Shown: positions 16,853 through 26,113 of the stretch, piece after piece
Numbering within the stretch: position 1 is the first letter of the stretch
Layout of the letters: each line of letters starts with the position of its first letter
Assembly: GCF_000344175.1 (NCBI RefSeq)
Contig: NZ_ALWW01000012.1
Location: 22-63,564, forward strand
Direction of reading: 5' to 3'
Length of the DNA stretch: 63,543 nt
From: Listeria fleischmannii subsp. fleischmannii LU2006-1
Lineage (GTDB): Bacteria; Bacillota; Bacilli; Lactobacillales; Listeriaceae
The notes under the pieces: model-generated
Databases searched by the model: none
Seen by the model: the letters and a program-made list of their open reading frames with translations, nothing else
Told to the model about the DNA's origin: nothing
Translations under genes and position numbers: made by a program

Positions 16853-18382
16853 ATGGCTTTAGAAAAAGAAATCAAAGAACAGCTAGCGGGTTACCTGGAA
16901 TTACTTGAGCAAGATATTGTTTTAAAAGTAAGTGTCGCATCAGATGAGAACTCAAATAAGCTGGCAGAATTTGTAACAGAAATTGCTGCAATGTCGCCTA
17001 AAATCCACATGGAAAAAGGAAATCTCGCAAAAACGCCTAGTTTCAGTGTAGAACGTGTAAATGAGGACATGGGAATTGTTTTTGCCGGAATTCCACTTGG
17101 TCACGAATTCACTTCATTTGTTTTAGCTATTTTACAAGTGAGCGGTCGTTCGCCAAAGGTCGATGAAAAAATTATTTCGCAAATTAAAAAGATTAGCGGA
17201 ACGTTTCATTTTGAATCCTATGTAAGCCTAACTTGCCACAACTGCCCGGATGTCGTACAGGCGCTCAATATTATGAGTATTTTAAACCCGAATATTAGCC
17301 ACACGATGATTGAAGGCGGTATGTTTAAAGATGAGGTGGAAGCGAAAAACATTATGGCTGTTCCGACAGTTTTTGTAAACGGCGAGCCATTTGGAAATGG
17401 CCGAATGACCATCGAACAAATTGTAACTAAAATTGCTGGAGCCGTTGACGCTTCTGAATTTGAGGACAAAAAACCGTTTGATGTGCTCGTTATTGGCGGT
17501 GGACCGGCGGGTGCTAGCGCAGCGATTTATGCGGCTAGGAAAGGCATTCGAACGGGTATCGTAGCCGAAACTTTTGGTGGCCAAGTGTTAGAGACTTTAG
17601 GCATCGAAAATGTTATTGGAACAAAATATACGGAAGGTCCGAAACTGATGGCGCAAGTGGAGGAACACGTGAACGAATATGATGTGGACGTGATGAAATC
17701 CGTACGCGTAGCTAGTCTTACGAAAAATGAACAAGTTGAAGTAACGCTTGAAAATGGTGCTGTTTTGACGAGTAAAACGGCAATCATTTCAACGGGCGCT
17801 AGATGGCGTAATATTGGCGTTCCCGGCGAATCAGAGTTTAAAAATAAAGGTGTCGCTTACTGTCCGCACTGCGATGGTCCTCTTTTTGAAGGAAAAAAAG
17901 TCGCTGTAGTCGGCGGTGGTAATTCTGGGATTGAGGCTGCAATTGATCTTGCGGGAATCGTTAAGCATGTAACAGTGCTCGAGTTTATGCCAGAATTAAA
18001 AGCAGATCAAGTGCTACAAAAACGCCTATATTCCTTGCCAAATGTCACGGTGCTTAAAAACGTTCAAACGAAAGAAATTACGGGTGATAGTAAAGTAAAC
18101 GGTGTGACTTATGTGGACCGTGAAACAAATGAAGAAACGCATATTGATGTAGAGGGCGTCTTTATTTTAATCGGTTTAGCACCCAATACAGAATGGTTAG
18201 AAGGCACGGTAGAACGCACAAAAATGGGCGAGATTATTGTCGATAAGCACGGTGCAACAAATGTACCAGGTGTGTTTGCGGCTGGTGATTGTACGGACAG
18301 TGCTTATAAACAAATCATTATTTCAATGGGCTCAGGTGCGACAGCTGCACTAGGCGCGTTTGATTATATGATTCGGAATTAA
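16853..18382 (+). CDS. ahpF: alkyl hydroperoxide reductase subunit F (NADH:peroxiredoxin reductase)
   Basis: A 509-aa flavoenzyme. An N-terminal tandem thioredoxin-like domain carries the CHNC active site at residues 128-131. A thioredoxin-reductase-like part follows, with FAD motif [17 protein letters not shown] near 212, redox CPHC at 337-340, a second Rossmann motif [12 protein letters not shown] and [10 protein letters not shown]. It passes electrons from NADH to AhpC. The gene is translationally coupled to ahpC and followed by a strong terminator. Confidence 0.96.
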   Translation: MALEKEIKEQLAGYLELLEQDIVLKVSVASDENSNKLAEFVTEIAAMSPKIHMEKGNLAKTPSFSVERVNEDMGIVFAGIPLGHEFTSFVLAILQVSGRSPKVDEKIISQIKKISGTFHFESYVSLTCHNCPDVVQALNIMSILNPNISHTMIEGGMFKDEVEAKNIMAVPTVFVNGEPFGNGRMTIEQIVTKIAGAVDASEFEDKKPFDVLVIGGGPAGASAAIYAARKGIRTGIVAETFGGQVLETLGIENVIGTKYTEGPKLMAQVEEHVNEYDVDVMKSVRVASLTKNEQVEVTLENGAVLTSKTAIISTGARWRNIGVPGESEFKNKGVAYCPHCDGPLFEGKKVAVVGGGNSGIEAAIDLAGIVKHVTVLEFMPELKADQVLQKRLYSLPNVTVLKNVQTKEITGDSKVNGVTYVDRETNEETHIDVEGVFILIGLAPNTEWLEGTVERTKMGEIIVDKHGATNVPGVFAAGDCTDSAYKQIIISMGSGATAALGAFDYMIRN

Positions 18383-18420
18383 AAAATTAGCAGGCATAAA
18401 TAGTGCCTGCTAATTTTTTG
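18381..18420 (+). terminator. terminator after ahpF
   Basis: AAAAAATTAGCAGGCA / TGCCTGCTAATTTTTT, 16-bp stem. Confidence 0.9.
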
Positions 18421-18609
18421 CGATTGTAAAATAGGAATCTTGGCTGTTGGTGGAAAAACTTTACAAAACTTGACTTATAATTAGCAGTAAATGCTTATTT
18501 CTATCTACGAGTTCACTAATTAATCGCTTGGCAACTTGATACAATATTGCTACTTGTATCTCTTTCAGTTATAATAAGAATTCTAAAACACAACAAAGGG
18601 GCTAACAAC

Positions 18610-19002
18610 ATGACATTTTTTAAAGTATTACAATCATTTTGGGTTAATTTTGCAAATTTCAAGGGAAGAGCAAGTAGAATGGAGTTCTGGTGCAATTTTA
18701 TTTTGTACTATGCAATAGGGAGAACATTAGGCCTATTTATGGAAGAATCACTAATCATTCTTATTTCTCTTAGTGTGTTTGAGCTTATTCTAATTATTCC
18801 GCTAATTGTGCGCCGTTGTAATGATGCAAATGTCGGAAAAGGCTATAAAAGAACACTGATTACTGCTTATATCATCGTCAGTTTCCTCCCACCAATTGCT
18901 GACATTCTTTTTTTACTTTTAATTATTGCGAATATTTTTGTAATCGTATCTTTCCTTATTATCGGGACAAAACCTTCGGAAAAAATGGATGGAAATCTAT
19001 AA
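18610..19002 (+). CDS. DUF805 family membrane protein
   Basis: A 130-aa protein with the DUF805 pattern: an aromatic N-terminus FWVNFANFKGRASRMEFW, then hydrophobic segments, and RRCNDANVGKGYK in place of the more usual RRLHDxG loop. I count three to four membrane spans. ATG 18610 follows AAAGGGG. The role is unknown. It is monocistronic and ends before a strong terminator. Confidence 0.82.
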   Translation: MTFFKVLQSFWVNFANFKGRASRMEFWCNFILYYAIGRTLGLFMEESLIILISLSVFELILIIPLIVRRCNDANVGKGYKRTLITAYIIVSFLPPIADILFLLLIIANIFVIVSFLIIGTKPSEKMDGNL

Positions 19003-19057
19003 AATTTTATTATAAATAACTCGAAATTACAAAATAGGGATAATTATTTTAAGAATA

Positions 19058-19092
19058 AACCACCCCAAGCCTAGTCGTTTGGGGTGGTTTTG
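19058..19092 (+). terminator. terminator after DUF805 gene
   Basis: AACCACCCCAA / TTGGGGTGGTTTT hairpin. Confidence 0.85.
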
Positions 19093-19131
19093 ATTAGATT
19101 AATGAATAGTGTTTCGTTTATTTGTTTAAAA

Positions 19132-19162
19132 ATAAAAAGCCTTGATTCCTCAAGGCTTTTTG
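19132..19162 (-). terminator. terminator of tRNA-Ser gene
   Basis: AAAAAGCCTTGA / TCAAGGCTTTTT hairpin; on the minus strand it is followed by a T-rich tail, directly 3' of the tRNA. Confidence 0.8.
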
Positions 19163-19168
19163 TGCAGA

Positions 19169-19259
19169 CGGAGAAACGGGGATTCGAACCCCGGCGCGAG
19201 TTAGACCCGCCTAACAGATTTCGAGTCTGTCCCCTTCAGCCGGACTTGGGTATTTCTCC
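19169..19259 (-). tRNA. tRNA-Ser (anticodon CGA)
   Basis: On the minus strand a 91-nt class II tRNA can be folded. The acceptor is GGAGAAA with TTTCTCC and discriminator G. The D-arm, the anticodon stem-loop CAGA-CTCGAAA-TCTG, a long variable arm and GGGGTTCGAATCCCC as the T-arm are all visible. Anticodon CGA reads UCG serine codons. The 3' CCA is not encoded (TCT follows the discriminator). Confidence 0.95.
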
Positions 19260-19406
19260 ACAACAGAAATTATTGTATAATAAATCGCTCTAAAAAGCAA
19301 CTGCAAGCTGTTTGTAATAGGGAATTCACAAGTTTTTTTGTAAAAAGATGATATCGTTTTCATGAAGTGGTAAAATAAAAGTATCTTAACTAAAGAGGTG
19401 GATATA

Positions 19407-20321
19407 TTGGAACAGTTAAAACTTGGCGGTAAACTTGCGGCACCTAGTATTGCGATTGGCTGTATGCGAATGGCAGATTTGTCGGTTGAAAAAGCGGAAA
19501 AAGTGGTTAGAACCTCAATTGAAAATGACTTAAACTTTTTTGATCACGCGGATATTTATGGTGGCGGAAAATCAGAAGAAATTTTTGCAGAGGCGCTTCA
19601 AATGACAGCCGCTACACGCGAAAAGATTATTTTGCAATCGAAATGTGGAATTCGAAATGGTTTCTTTGATTTCTCGAAGGAACATATTATAAATTCGGTT
19701 GACGGGATTTTAAAACGGTTGCGTACGGAGTATTTGGATGTCCTGTTACTACATCGTCCGGACACGCTTTTTGAACCGGAAGAGGTTGCAGAAGCTTTTT
19801 CTGAGCTTGAAAAAAGTGGGAAAGTACGTCATTTTGGTGTAAGTAATCAAAATCCGTTGCAAATCGAGCTTTTAAAGAAAAATGTGGAGCAAGATTTAAT
19901 TGCGAATCAGCTACAATTTAGCATTATGCACACGGGCATGATTGATGCGGGGCTGAATGTGAATATGACGGTGGATGCTGGTGTCGTTCGTGATAGCGGA
20001 ATTTTAGAATATAGTCGGCTAAACGACATGACCATTCAAGCATGGTCGCCGTTCCAATACGGATTTTTCGAAGGCGTGTTCTTGGATAACCCGAAATTTC
20101 CTGAATTAAATCAAGCAGTGAATAAGTTAGCGGAGAAATACCAAGTGACAAACTCAGCAATTGCGGTTGCGTGGATATTACGGCATCCAGCTAAAATCCA
20201 AACCGTCCTTGGAACGATGAATCCTGAACGAATCGCAGGAATCCGCAAAGGAGCAGATATCCAATTAACGCGCGAAGAATGGTATGAAATTTATCGTGCA
20301 GCGGGAAATGTGCTGCCATAA
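19407..20321 (+). CDS. aldo/keto reductase family oxidoreductase
   Basis: A 304-aa NADPH-dependent aldo/keto reductase barrel. Seen are FFDHADIYGGGKSEE (catalytic D and Y), a later LQSKCGI strand bearing the catalytic Lys, LLLHRPDTL, HFGVSNQNP and the nicotinamide loop WSPFQYG. TTG 19407 is preferred because AAGAGGTG lies 6 bases upstream; GTG 19398 overlaps that site. The substrate is unknown. A bidirectional terminator separates it from the convergent Mga-like gene. Confidence 0.9.
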   Translation: MEQLKLGGKLAAPSIAIGCMRMADLSVEKAEKVVRTSIENDLNFFDHADIYGGGKSEEIFAEALQMTAATREKIILQSKCGIRNGFFDFSKEHIINSVDGILKRLRTEYLDVLLLHRPDTLFEPEEVAEAFSELEKSGKVRHFGVSNQNPLQIELLKKNVEQDLIANQLQFSIMHTGMIDAGLNVNMTVDAGVVRDSGILEYSRLNDMTIQAWSPFQYGFFEGVFLDNPKFPELNQAVNKLAEKYQVTNSAIAVAWILRHPAKIQTVLGTMNPERIAGIRKGADIQLTREEWYEIYRAAGNVLP

Positions 20322-20324
20322 AAT

Positions 20325-20351
20325 AAAAAGGCTGATAAATTCAGCCTTTTT
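20325..20351. terminator. bidirectional terminator
   Basis: AAAAAGGCTGA / TCAGCCTTTTT hairpin between convergent genes. Confidence 0.85.
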
Positions 20352-21855
20352 ATTTTGAAGTAGACGTTTTTTCATCATGAATTTTACTTAGTTGCTGGCC
20401 GATATAGTTGATATTTCTAGATGATAGGGTTCGCTGAATGATAATGGTATTTTGCGACGCCGGATATTCGCCGTAATCAAGATTGGTGAGGAGAATATCA
20501 GGTTCTTCTGGACTAAAATCATCTAAAAAGACGATATTAAATGATTCTAAGAAAAAGCTACATATAGTCTTTTCGATATGCTTATTGGCGAAATAAGTTA
20601 AATCAGTTGCAAGCTTTAATTTAATTTGAGGTTCAAAATCATAATGAAGTTGGTAGTGCAAAAATAGCAAACCGTATTTGGATGTTAAATAGGTTTCGGA
20701 TAAAAATAAAGAGTCACTTGTTGTACGATATAAATGCTTAATTAATTTCTGGATGACTTTTTTTGTATTGGATAAATAATTATTCGGTGTTGGGGCATTT
20801 AAACGATTGAAGTACGGGTAGCCGTTTAAATCCGTCGTGAAAGCTGGAAATAATTTTGCAAAGAGATGGTAGGAAAAACTAAAAATAATTGCGGGATGTA
20901 ATTCTTGTATTAAGGTTCCTACTGATAATGAATTCGAAAATGCATGGGTAGACTGATATAAAGCTGTATTTTGGGCTTTATTAAAGATATAGTTCTCCTC
21001 GAGCAACTTAAACGTTGAAATATTTTCAGATTGAATAAGTAGCATGAAATAAAGAAATATCATTTCAGGCGAATTTTTTTCAAGCGTATTAGTAGGCCAA
21101 GACCTAACTTTTTTTTGAAAGCGATCGAATACAGGATTACGATGTGTGACTGTATCCCACCAATCTTCTTTTTCAACAAAATGACCGTGTCTGCGACGAA
21201 TAATTCCAATAGCAATAAAAAATTCCAATTGACGCATTTGGATGGGTGTGAGTAAAACATCGGTATCGTTTATCATAAATTGTGCGAGCCTATGAATATG
21301 TTTTTCGTTAACCGTAGCAAACGGCCAAATCGCCCCGCCGTAAATTTTCCAAAAAATAATGTTAATCAGTAGGCGCACATGTGTTTCTTTGCCTACTAGT
21401 GTCGAATTTCCCTTGGTAATTTCAACAGAATAAGGTTTAAGGCCATCACGCAATTTATTCGTAACGCGCCTTATCGTGGCATCACTTGTATACATACGTA
21501 AAGAAAAACTTTCCGCATTTTGATAATCTTCATCAAGAAGAGCTAAAAAAAGTTGAAAAGTGATTGTATTTTCTACTAAATAAATAAGGAATTGTCGAAT
21601 TTTTACGGCTGTGCCTTCAATACTTAGCCGGAAACCCTTTCCTTTATTCGTTTGCAGAACTATTTCATGTCCAGAATAGAAGGTACTAAGATCCTCTTCT
21701 AGTTGACTGATTATTTTTAAAGTTAAAGAAGAGCTGATCCCCAGTTCAGTTTGAATTTCTTTCGTTGTAAACCATTTTTCATCTTTTCGAAGTAAAATAA
21801 ATAGTTGCCATTCATGAAAAAGATTTGAGTCAATCAAACTTAAATCTAACTTCAT
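20350..21855 (-). CDS. Mga-like helix-turn-helix transcriptional regulator
   Basis: A 501-aa regulator with two N-terminal winged-helix regions. One is at about residues 30-55, where FTTKEIQTELGISSSLTLKII is recognisable in outline; the second is an Mga-type domain around 110-160 with TSDATIRRVTNKL. A long PRD-like middle and an EIIB-like C-terminal part follow. This is the Mga/AtxA architecture, whose members often control surface proteins in response to sugars through PTS phosphorylation. It is divergent from the frvA-like exporter. The target genes are unknown. Confidence 0.82.
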   Translation of the reverse strand: MKLDLSLIDSNLFHEWQLFILLRKDEKWFTTKEIQTELGISSSLTLKIISQLEEDLSTFYSGHEIVLQTNKGKGFRLSIEGTAVKIRQFLIYLVENTITFQLFLALLDEDYQNAESFSLRMYTSDATIRRVTNKLRDGLKPYSVEITKGNSTLVGKETHVRLLINIIFWKIYGGAIWPFATVNEKHIHRLAQFMINDTDVLLTPIQMRQLEFFIAIGIIRRRHGHFVEKEDWWDTVTHRNPVFDRFQKKVRSWPTNTLEKNSPEMIFLYFMLLIQSENISTFKLLEENYIFNKAQNTALYQSTHAFSNSLSVGTLIQELHPAIIFSFSYHLFAKLFPAFTTDLNGYPYFNRLNAPTPNNYLSNTKKVIQKLIKHLYRTTSDSLFLSETYLTSKYGLLFLHYQLHYDFEPQIKLKLATDLTYFANKHIEKTICSFFLESFNIVFLDDFSPEEPDILLTNLDYGEYPASQNTIIIQRTLSSRNINYIGQQLSKIHDEKTSTSK

Positions 21856-21950
21856 TATGATTCCCCACTTTTTTAAAAAATTAATATCCCTGTACGAGTA
21901 TTATAGCACTAGATTGTTTTTGAGGGCAGTAGTTTGTGCAAAATGTTCGT

Positions 21951-22025
21951 GATACTGACTATCATTCTCAATTAGCGTATAAAATTATCAATTGCATTGA
22001 ATATGAACTATAAATATGGTAAAAT
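21951..22025 (+). promoter_or_regulatory. Fur-like box and promoter of frvA-like gene
   Basis: GATACTGACTATCATTCTC (21951-21969) matches the 19-bp Fur consensus at 16 positions. Downstream, TTGAAT (21997-22002), a 17-bp spacer and TAAAAT (22020-22025) give a usable promoter. The box lies about 30 bp upstream of the -35, so the mode of control is not obvious from position. Confidence 0.7.
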
Positions 22026-22057
22026 ATAGTTGAATTAAATAATAATAATTTTAAAGT

Positions 22058-22100
22058 AAATCTGTTTCTCACGATAGTGGGAGCAGATTTTCGTGTTTTT
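22058..22100 (+). terminator. hairpin in frvA-like 5' leader
   Basis: AAATCTGTTTCTCAC / GTGGGAGCAGATTT, about 14 pairs, followed by TTCGTGTTTTT. It lies between promoter and start codon and could act as a leader terminator or attenuator. Confidence 0.5.
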
Positions 22101-22142
22101 AAGGGTAACGAAAATGATTCTCAAGTAGAAAGGATGAGTCAA

Positions 22143-24092
22143 ATGCAAAAAATACGTGAAAATGGAGCTCTAATTGCGACTATTGTAAGTGGCGTACTCA
22201 TACTGCTTGGTTGGCAACTGGATGGGAAAATATCGGGCGTAAGCAGTGCCATTATTTTCATCACAGCATTTATAATAGGAGGCTTCGATCAGGCAAAATC
22301 AGGCATTAAAGACACACTGAAGACGCATAAATTAAACGTTGAGTTGCTAATGGTATTAGCTGCAACAGGCGCTTCCATCATCGGATACTGGTTTGAAGGG
22401 GCCATTTTAATTTTTATTTTTTCACTAAGCGGCTCTCTCGAAACCTATACAACCAATAAAAGCAGACGTGAAATCACGAAATTAATGGCACTGAAACCTG
22501 AAACAGCCTTTTTACAAGGGGAAAAAGGAGAGTTAACAGAAGTCTCCGTAAGCGACCTCAGAATCGGCGATCTCATTTTAGTGCGCCCAGGTGAAAGTGT
22601 TCCCATTGATGGCCAAATTAAAAATGGTATAACCACGATTAATGAGGCAACCATTAACGGAGAATCCATGCCAAAAGAAAAGAAGCAAGGCGAAGATGTA
22701 TTTGGTGGAACCGTCAATTTAACTGGCGCTATTACAGCATCCGTAAGTAAAAAGGAAGAAGATACAGTGTTTAGCCAAATCATTCGCATGGTACAAGAAG
22801 CCGAAAATAAACCTTCTGAAACAGCTGCGTTTATCGAGCGCTTTGAAGACAAGTATGTAAAAGCCGTTCTAATCCTAGTAGCCATCATGCTTTTCCTTCC
22901 TCATTTTGCCTTAGGTTGGACATGGATGGAGACCTTTTACCGGGCAATGGTGCTTTTAACTGTTGCCTCGCCGTGTGCTCTGGTCGCGTCCGTCACGCCC
23001 GCCACACTTGCTGCTATTTCAAACGGAGCAAGGCACGGTATTTTGTTTAAAGGGGGAATCCACCTTGAACATCTAAAAGCCGTCCATGCAGTGGCATTTG
23101 ATAAAACTGGAACGCTAACAAAAGGGACGCCAGCTGTGACAGATTTTATTTTGCCAGATGAGAAAGAAGCCGAAGACATTCAAAATGTCGTTTATACGCT
23201 CGAAAAAAATTCCACACATCCGCTAGCAAAAGCGATTTCAGATGCCCTTGACCTTCGTTCTGCGACATACTTACCTGAACTTGTGACCGAAGATGTACCT
23301 GGTTTTGGCGTGCAAACAAATTACAATGGTCATGTTTTTAAAGTAGGAAAGCCCGATTTTATAGGCGCAGAAAATACAACTTCATTCCAAGATGAATACG
23401 CCGAAGATTTAGCCAAAGAGGGGAAAACGATTGTGTATGTATCGAAAGATGACCGGGTTGTCGCTCTCCTTGGTTTAATCGATCTTGAACGTGAGGAAGC
23501 TAGGACAACGATTTCAGCCCTCCAGTCGAGTGGTTTAAAAACGATTATGGTGACAGGTGATAATGAAGCGACAGCACTTGCTATTGGGGAGAAAATTGGA
23601 ATTGATTATGTTATAGCGGGTTGTTTACCTGAAAATAAGGTGGCAGTGATGGAAGATTTAAATACTGTGTATGGAAGCGTATGTATGGTAGGCGACGGCA
23701 TTAATGATGCCCCGGCACTTGCCCATGCAACGGTCGGAGTCGCAATGGGTGAGGGCACAGATATTGCTATGGAAGCGGCGGATATTGTGTTAATGAAAAA
23801 TGATTTAGAAAAGCTTGCTTATGCAAGGAAACTATCTGTCAGACTTTCTCGTGTTGTCAAACAAAATATCGTTTTCTCCATTGCGGTGATTTGTTGTCTA
23901 GTTCTACTCAATGTTTTTCAAACGATAAACTTACCATTTGGCGTTATCGGACATGAAGGAAGTACGATTTTAGTTATCTTAAATGGTTTACGTCTACTAA
24001 TTCCAAATCGTAAATGGATGAAACAGGGGCAGAGTAGAAGTAATAAAAAGACACGGAAACCTCAAATTTATGCTATAAAAGAAGTGCTCTAA
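22143..24092 (+). CDS. frvA: P1B-type heavy-metal ATPase (Fur-regulated, FrvA/PfeT-like exporter)
   Basis: A 649-aa P-type ATPase. TM metal motif SPC is at 276-278, phosphorylation site DKTGTLTKG starts at D320, VTGDNEATA and GDGINDAPALAHA are present, and HEGST begins at 604. SPC together with HEGxT is the P1B-4 signature, seen in Fe(II)/Co(II) exporters. There is no N-terminal metal-binding domain. ATG 22143 is chosen because AAAGGA lies 8 bases upstream. The Fur-like box points to an iron or haem-related role like Listeria FrvA. The exact gene name is by inference from length, motif class and regulation. Confidence 0.85.
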   Translation: MQKIRENGALIATIVSGVLILLGWQLDGKISGVSSAIIFITAFIIGGFDQAKSGIKDTLKTHKLNVELLMVLAATGASIIGYWFEGAILIFIFSLSGSLETYTTNKSRREITKLMALKPETAFLQGEKGELTEVSVSDLRIGDLILVRPGESVPIDGQIKNGITTINEATINGESMPKEKKQGEDVFGGTVNLTGAITASVSKKEEDTVFSQIIRMVQEAENKPSETAAFIERFEDKYVKAVLILVAIMLFLPHFALGWTWMETFYRAMVLLTVASPCALVASVTPATLAAISNGARHGILFKGGIHLEHLKAVHAVAFDKTGTLTKGTPAVTDFILPDEKEAEDIQNVVYTLEKNSTHPLAKAISDALDLRSATYLPELVTEDVPGFGVQTNYNGHVFKVGKPDFIGAENTTSFQDEYAEDLAKEGKTIVYVSKDDRVVALLGLIDLEREEARTTISALQSSGLKTIMVTGDNEATALAIGEKIGIDYVIAGCLPENKVAVMEDLNTVYGSVCMVGDGINDAPALAHATVGVAMGEGTDIAMEAADIVLMKNDLEKLAYARKLSVRLSRVVKQNIVFSIAVICCLVLLNVFQTINLPFGVIGHEGSTILVILNGLRLLIPNRKWMKQGQSRSNKKTRKPQIYAIKEVL

Positions 24093-24097
24093 AAAGC

Positions 24098-24132
24098 CAA
24101 AAAAACCTTCTAATTGGAAGAAGGTTTTTTGG
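24098..24132. terminator. bidirectional terminator
   Basis: CCAAAAAAACCTTCT / AGAAGGTTTTTTGG hairpin between frvA-like and the convergent small membrane gene. Confidence 0.85.
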
Positions 24133-24344
24133 TCATTTTTTTTATCCATTTGACGAGCAAGTAGACGATTGTTAAAAAAAATGCCTGCATAAATGAAAAG
24201 CAGTCCGACTGGAACGAAAATAAATCCAGGTTCTTGTACAATACCGTTTGCATCAATAGTTGTACCGACAATAAGGGAAACGACAAATGAAATCAGCCCT
24301 AGAGCGATACAGATTAGTCCGCTATATTTAAATAAAGTATTCAT
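24110..24344 (-). pseudogene. DUF3955-like small membrane protein, frameshifted
   Basis: From ATG 24344 (AAAGGA 9 bases upstream) the frame encodes a clear two-span membrane protein start (ICIALGLISFVVSLIVG, FIFVPVGLLFIYAGIF). It then loses hydrophobicity at an A8 run (24174-24181, plus strand) and reads on through the terminator. Dropping one base there restores a second membrane helix (TIVYLLVKWIKK) and a stop at 24110, giving about 77 aa. I take this as a homopolymer indel in an otherwise normal gene. Confidence 0.65.
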
Positions 24345-24472
24345 TATATTCATCCTTTCATTAAAAGAAGATAGTTGTAAAAGTAAAGAGGCCTGTTTAT
24401 AGTGATAGTATACCGTATAAAAAAACGAAAAGCAATATATTTTTATCGAAAAACGATAAACGAGGTGTAGAT

Positions 24473-25260
24473 ATGTTGAATCTAAGCCAACAATTACAAA
24501 AATAATTCAGTATTTTGACAGTCATAAAAATGTTTCGTTAGTGGTTCAAGAAGGATCGTTTGCCAAACAGCAGTATATGGATAAATATTCGGATTTAGAC
24601 TTAAATGTTTGGTTTTCTAAAGAAATGGACTTTACAAACGATCTTACCTGGTTGAGCGAACTAGGAGAGGTGCTTGTTGCAGTGCCGCTTGATTTTCCGG
24701 TTCAAGATGGTATGCGCTCGCTAATTGTTATTTTTGAAAACGGCGTAAAAGTGGATTTTTCTTTCTGGCCAATTGAATTTTTAGAGCAGCCATTTCCTTA
24801 TTATGATGCGTATTTGATTTTGCTGGATAAGGCGAATTTAAGCGAGAAACTTGTTCCTTTTTTAAAAAAGAGCGAAGTGACACAAATGGATGAAAAAGCA
24901 TTTCAAACGCTTGTGGATGAATTTTATTTGGAGATGCATTATGTGGCAAAATTTCAAAAAAGAGGCGAATTTTGGTTTGTTGCGGCATTAAAAGCGGGCA
25001 TTCGAGAAAATTATTTTTTGCCACTCTTAGAACAAATCGCGATTTTAGAGGGAAAGTCGCCATCTTTTTTAGGCCGTCACATGAATGACTGGCTATCCCC
25101 CTTTTGGCTAAACAAAATTCAGCTTTTATTTAAAGAAAATGATTCTAAAGAGGTTTTCGCTTTATTTTCCGAACTATACCAAGAAATCGCTAGAAAAATG
25201 GATTTTCAGTTTGACCAAAAACGGCTTAAAAAGCTTGAAAATTTAATTCTAGGCTTATAA
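24473..25260 (+). pseudogene. aminoglycoside 6-adenylyltransferase-like nucleotidyltransferase, frameshifted near start
   Basis: The long frame (24541-25260, 239 aa) carries the nucleotidyltransferase core GSFAKQQYMDKYSDLDL (G-S plus D-x-D) and VKVDFSFWP, as in AadE/ANT(6)-type enzymes. ATG 24473, after GAGGTG, begins MLNLSQQLQK and meets TAA. Adding one A to the A5 run at 24498-24502 continues IIQYFDSHKNVSLVVQ into the main frame, giving about 262 aa. Aminoglycoside resistance cannot be claimed from the fold alone. Confidence 0.78.
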
Positions 25261-25310
25261 TTTGTACTTTTTTTATTTGCCGTATACAGTTAGTGGGGGG
25301 AGTGAGGGGA

Positions 25311-26045
25311 ATGGAAATTTATCCTGTGAAGCTTGGGCCTGAGCCCGATAAACGGAAAGCCGTTTTGTCTATTGGCAAATTTGATGGTGTACACTTAGGC
25401 CATCAGCGAATTCTTAGGGAGGCTAAGCGTATTCAGCAAAGTGATGAGCTGCTATCTGTCATTAGTTTTAGTCCACATCCGCTATGGGCATTAAAAAAGA
25501 TGCCTGAGTATCGGGAGATGATTACGCCGAAAATGGAAAAAGAACGATGGCTAGCACATTTTGGCGTCGATGTTCTTTTCGAAACCGATTTTACAGCAGA
25601 ATATGCGGAAACAACACCCGAGATTTTTGTATATGAGCATTTAGCGGAGCTTAATTTATCCCATATCATTGTGGGCGAGGAATTTAATTTTGGAAAAGGT
25701 CGGAAATCGGACATTGATTTACTGACCGATTTGTGCGCTCAATCAAAGACAAAGGTCACAGCTGTTCCGGTTAAAAAAGATGGAAAAAATAAAGTGAGTT
25801 CGACAGACATCCGCGATATGATTCGGCGTGCAGCATTTCAAGAGGCAGAAAAATGGTTGGGACATGCTTGGTTTGTTTCGGGTGTTGTGGAAGATGGCGT
25901 TATGAAAGGTTTAGAAGAGTACTGTTTACCACCTGCTACGAGTTATATGACGGATTTAGGCCTTGTAGAGGTGACAAAGAACCACCAAATTAAAATAAAT
26001 ATACCTAATGGCATGCAAACCATCCGTTTTAAAGAGTCTTATTGA
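25311..26045 (+). CDS. FAD synthetase-like nucleotidyltransferase family protein
   Basis: A 244-aa protein whose first 170 residues are the RibF-type FMN adenylyltransferase domain: SIGKFDGVHLGHQRIL at about residues 21-36, SFSPHP near 55, GEEFNFGKGR near 123 and the SSTDIRDMI motif. The C-terminal part is shorter and only loosely like a riboflavin kinase domain, so it may make FAD from FMN without kinase activity. Full RibF is about 315 aa. Start 25311 follows a G-rich ribosome site. It may be a second copy beside a standard ribF elsewhere. Confidence 0.8.
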   Translation: MEIYPVKLGPEPDKRKAVLSIGKFDGVHLGHQRILREAKRIQQSDELLSVISFSPHPLWALKKMPEYREMITPKMEKERWLAHFGVDVLFETDFTAEYAETTPEIFVYEHLAELNLSHIIVGEEFNFGKGRKSDIDLLTDLCAQSKTKVTAVPVKKDGKNKVSSTDIRDMIRRAAFQEAEKWLGHAWFVSGVVEDGVMKGLEEYCLPPATSYMTDLGLVEVTKNHQIKINIPNGMQTIRFKESY

Positions 26046-26065
26046 TAAGGCTCTTTACTTTTTAC
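26031..26065 (+). terminator. terminator overlapping the FAD synthetase-like gene end
   Basis: AAAGAGTCTTA / TAAGGCTCTTT hairpin with a T-rich tail. Confidence 0.7.
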
Positions 26066-26067
26066 TC

Positions 26068-26102
26068 TTTTAGTAATATACTAATTTAGTAAATTACTAA
26101 AA
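26068..26102 (+). promoter_or_regulatory. 35-bp nested dyad operator candidate
   Basis: TTTTAGTAAT ... ATTACTAAAA with a nested ACTAA-T-TTAGT, all centred at 26085, 30 bp before the next start codon. The symmetry suggests binding of a dimer or two dimers of an HTH regulator. Confidence 0.55.
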
Positions 26103-26113
26103 GGAGAATAAAT

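Noticed and set aside
19084-19293. 69-codon plus-strand frame over 19084-19293
   Set aside because: It runs through the terminator and antisense to tRNA-Ser(CGA), and has no ribosome site.
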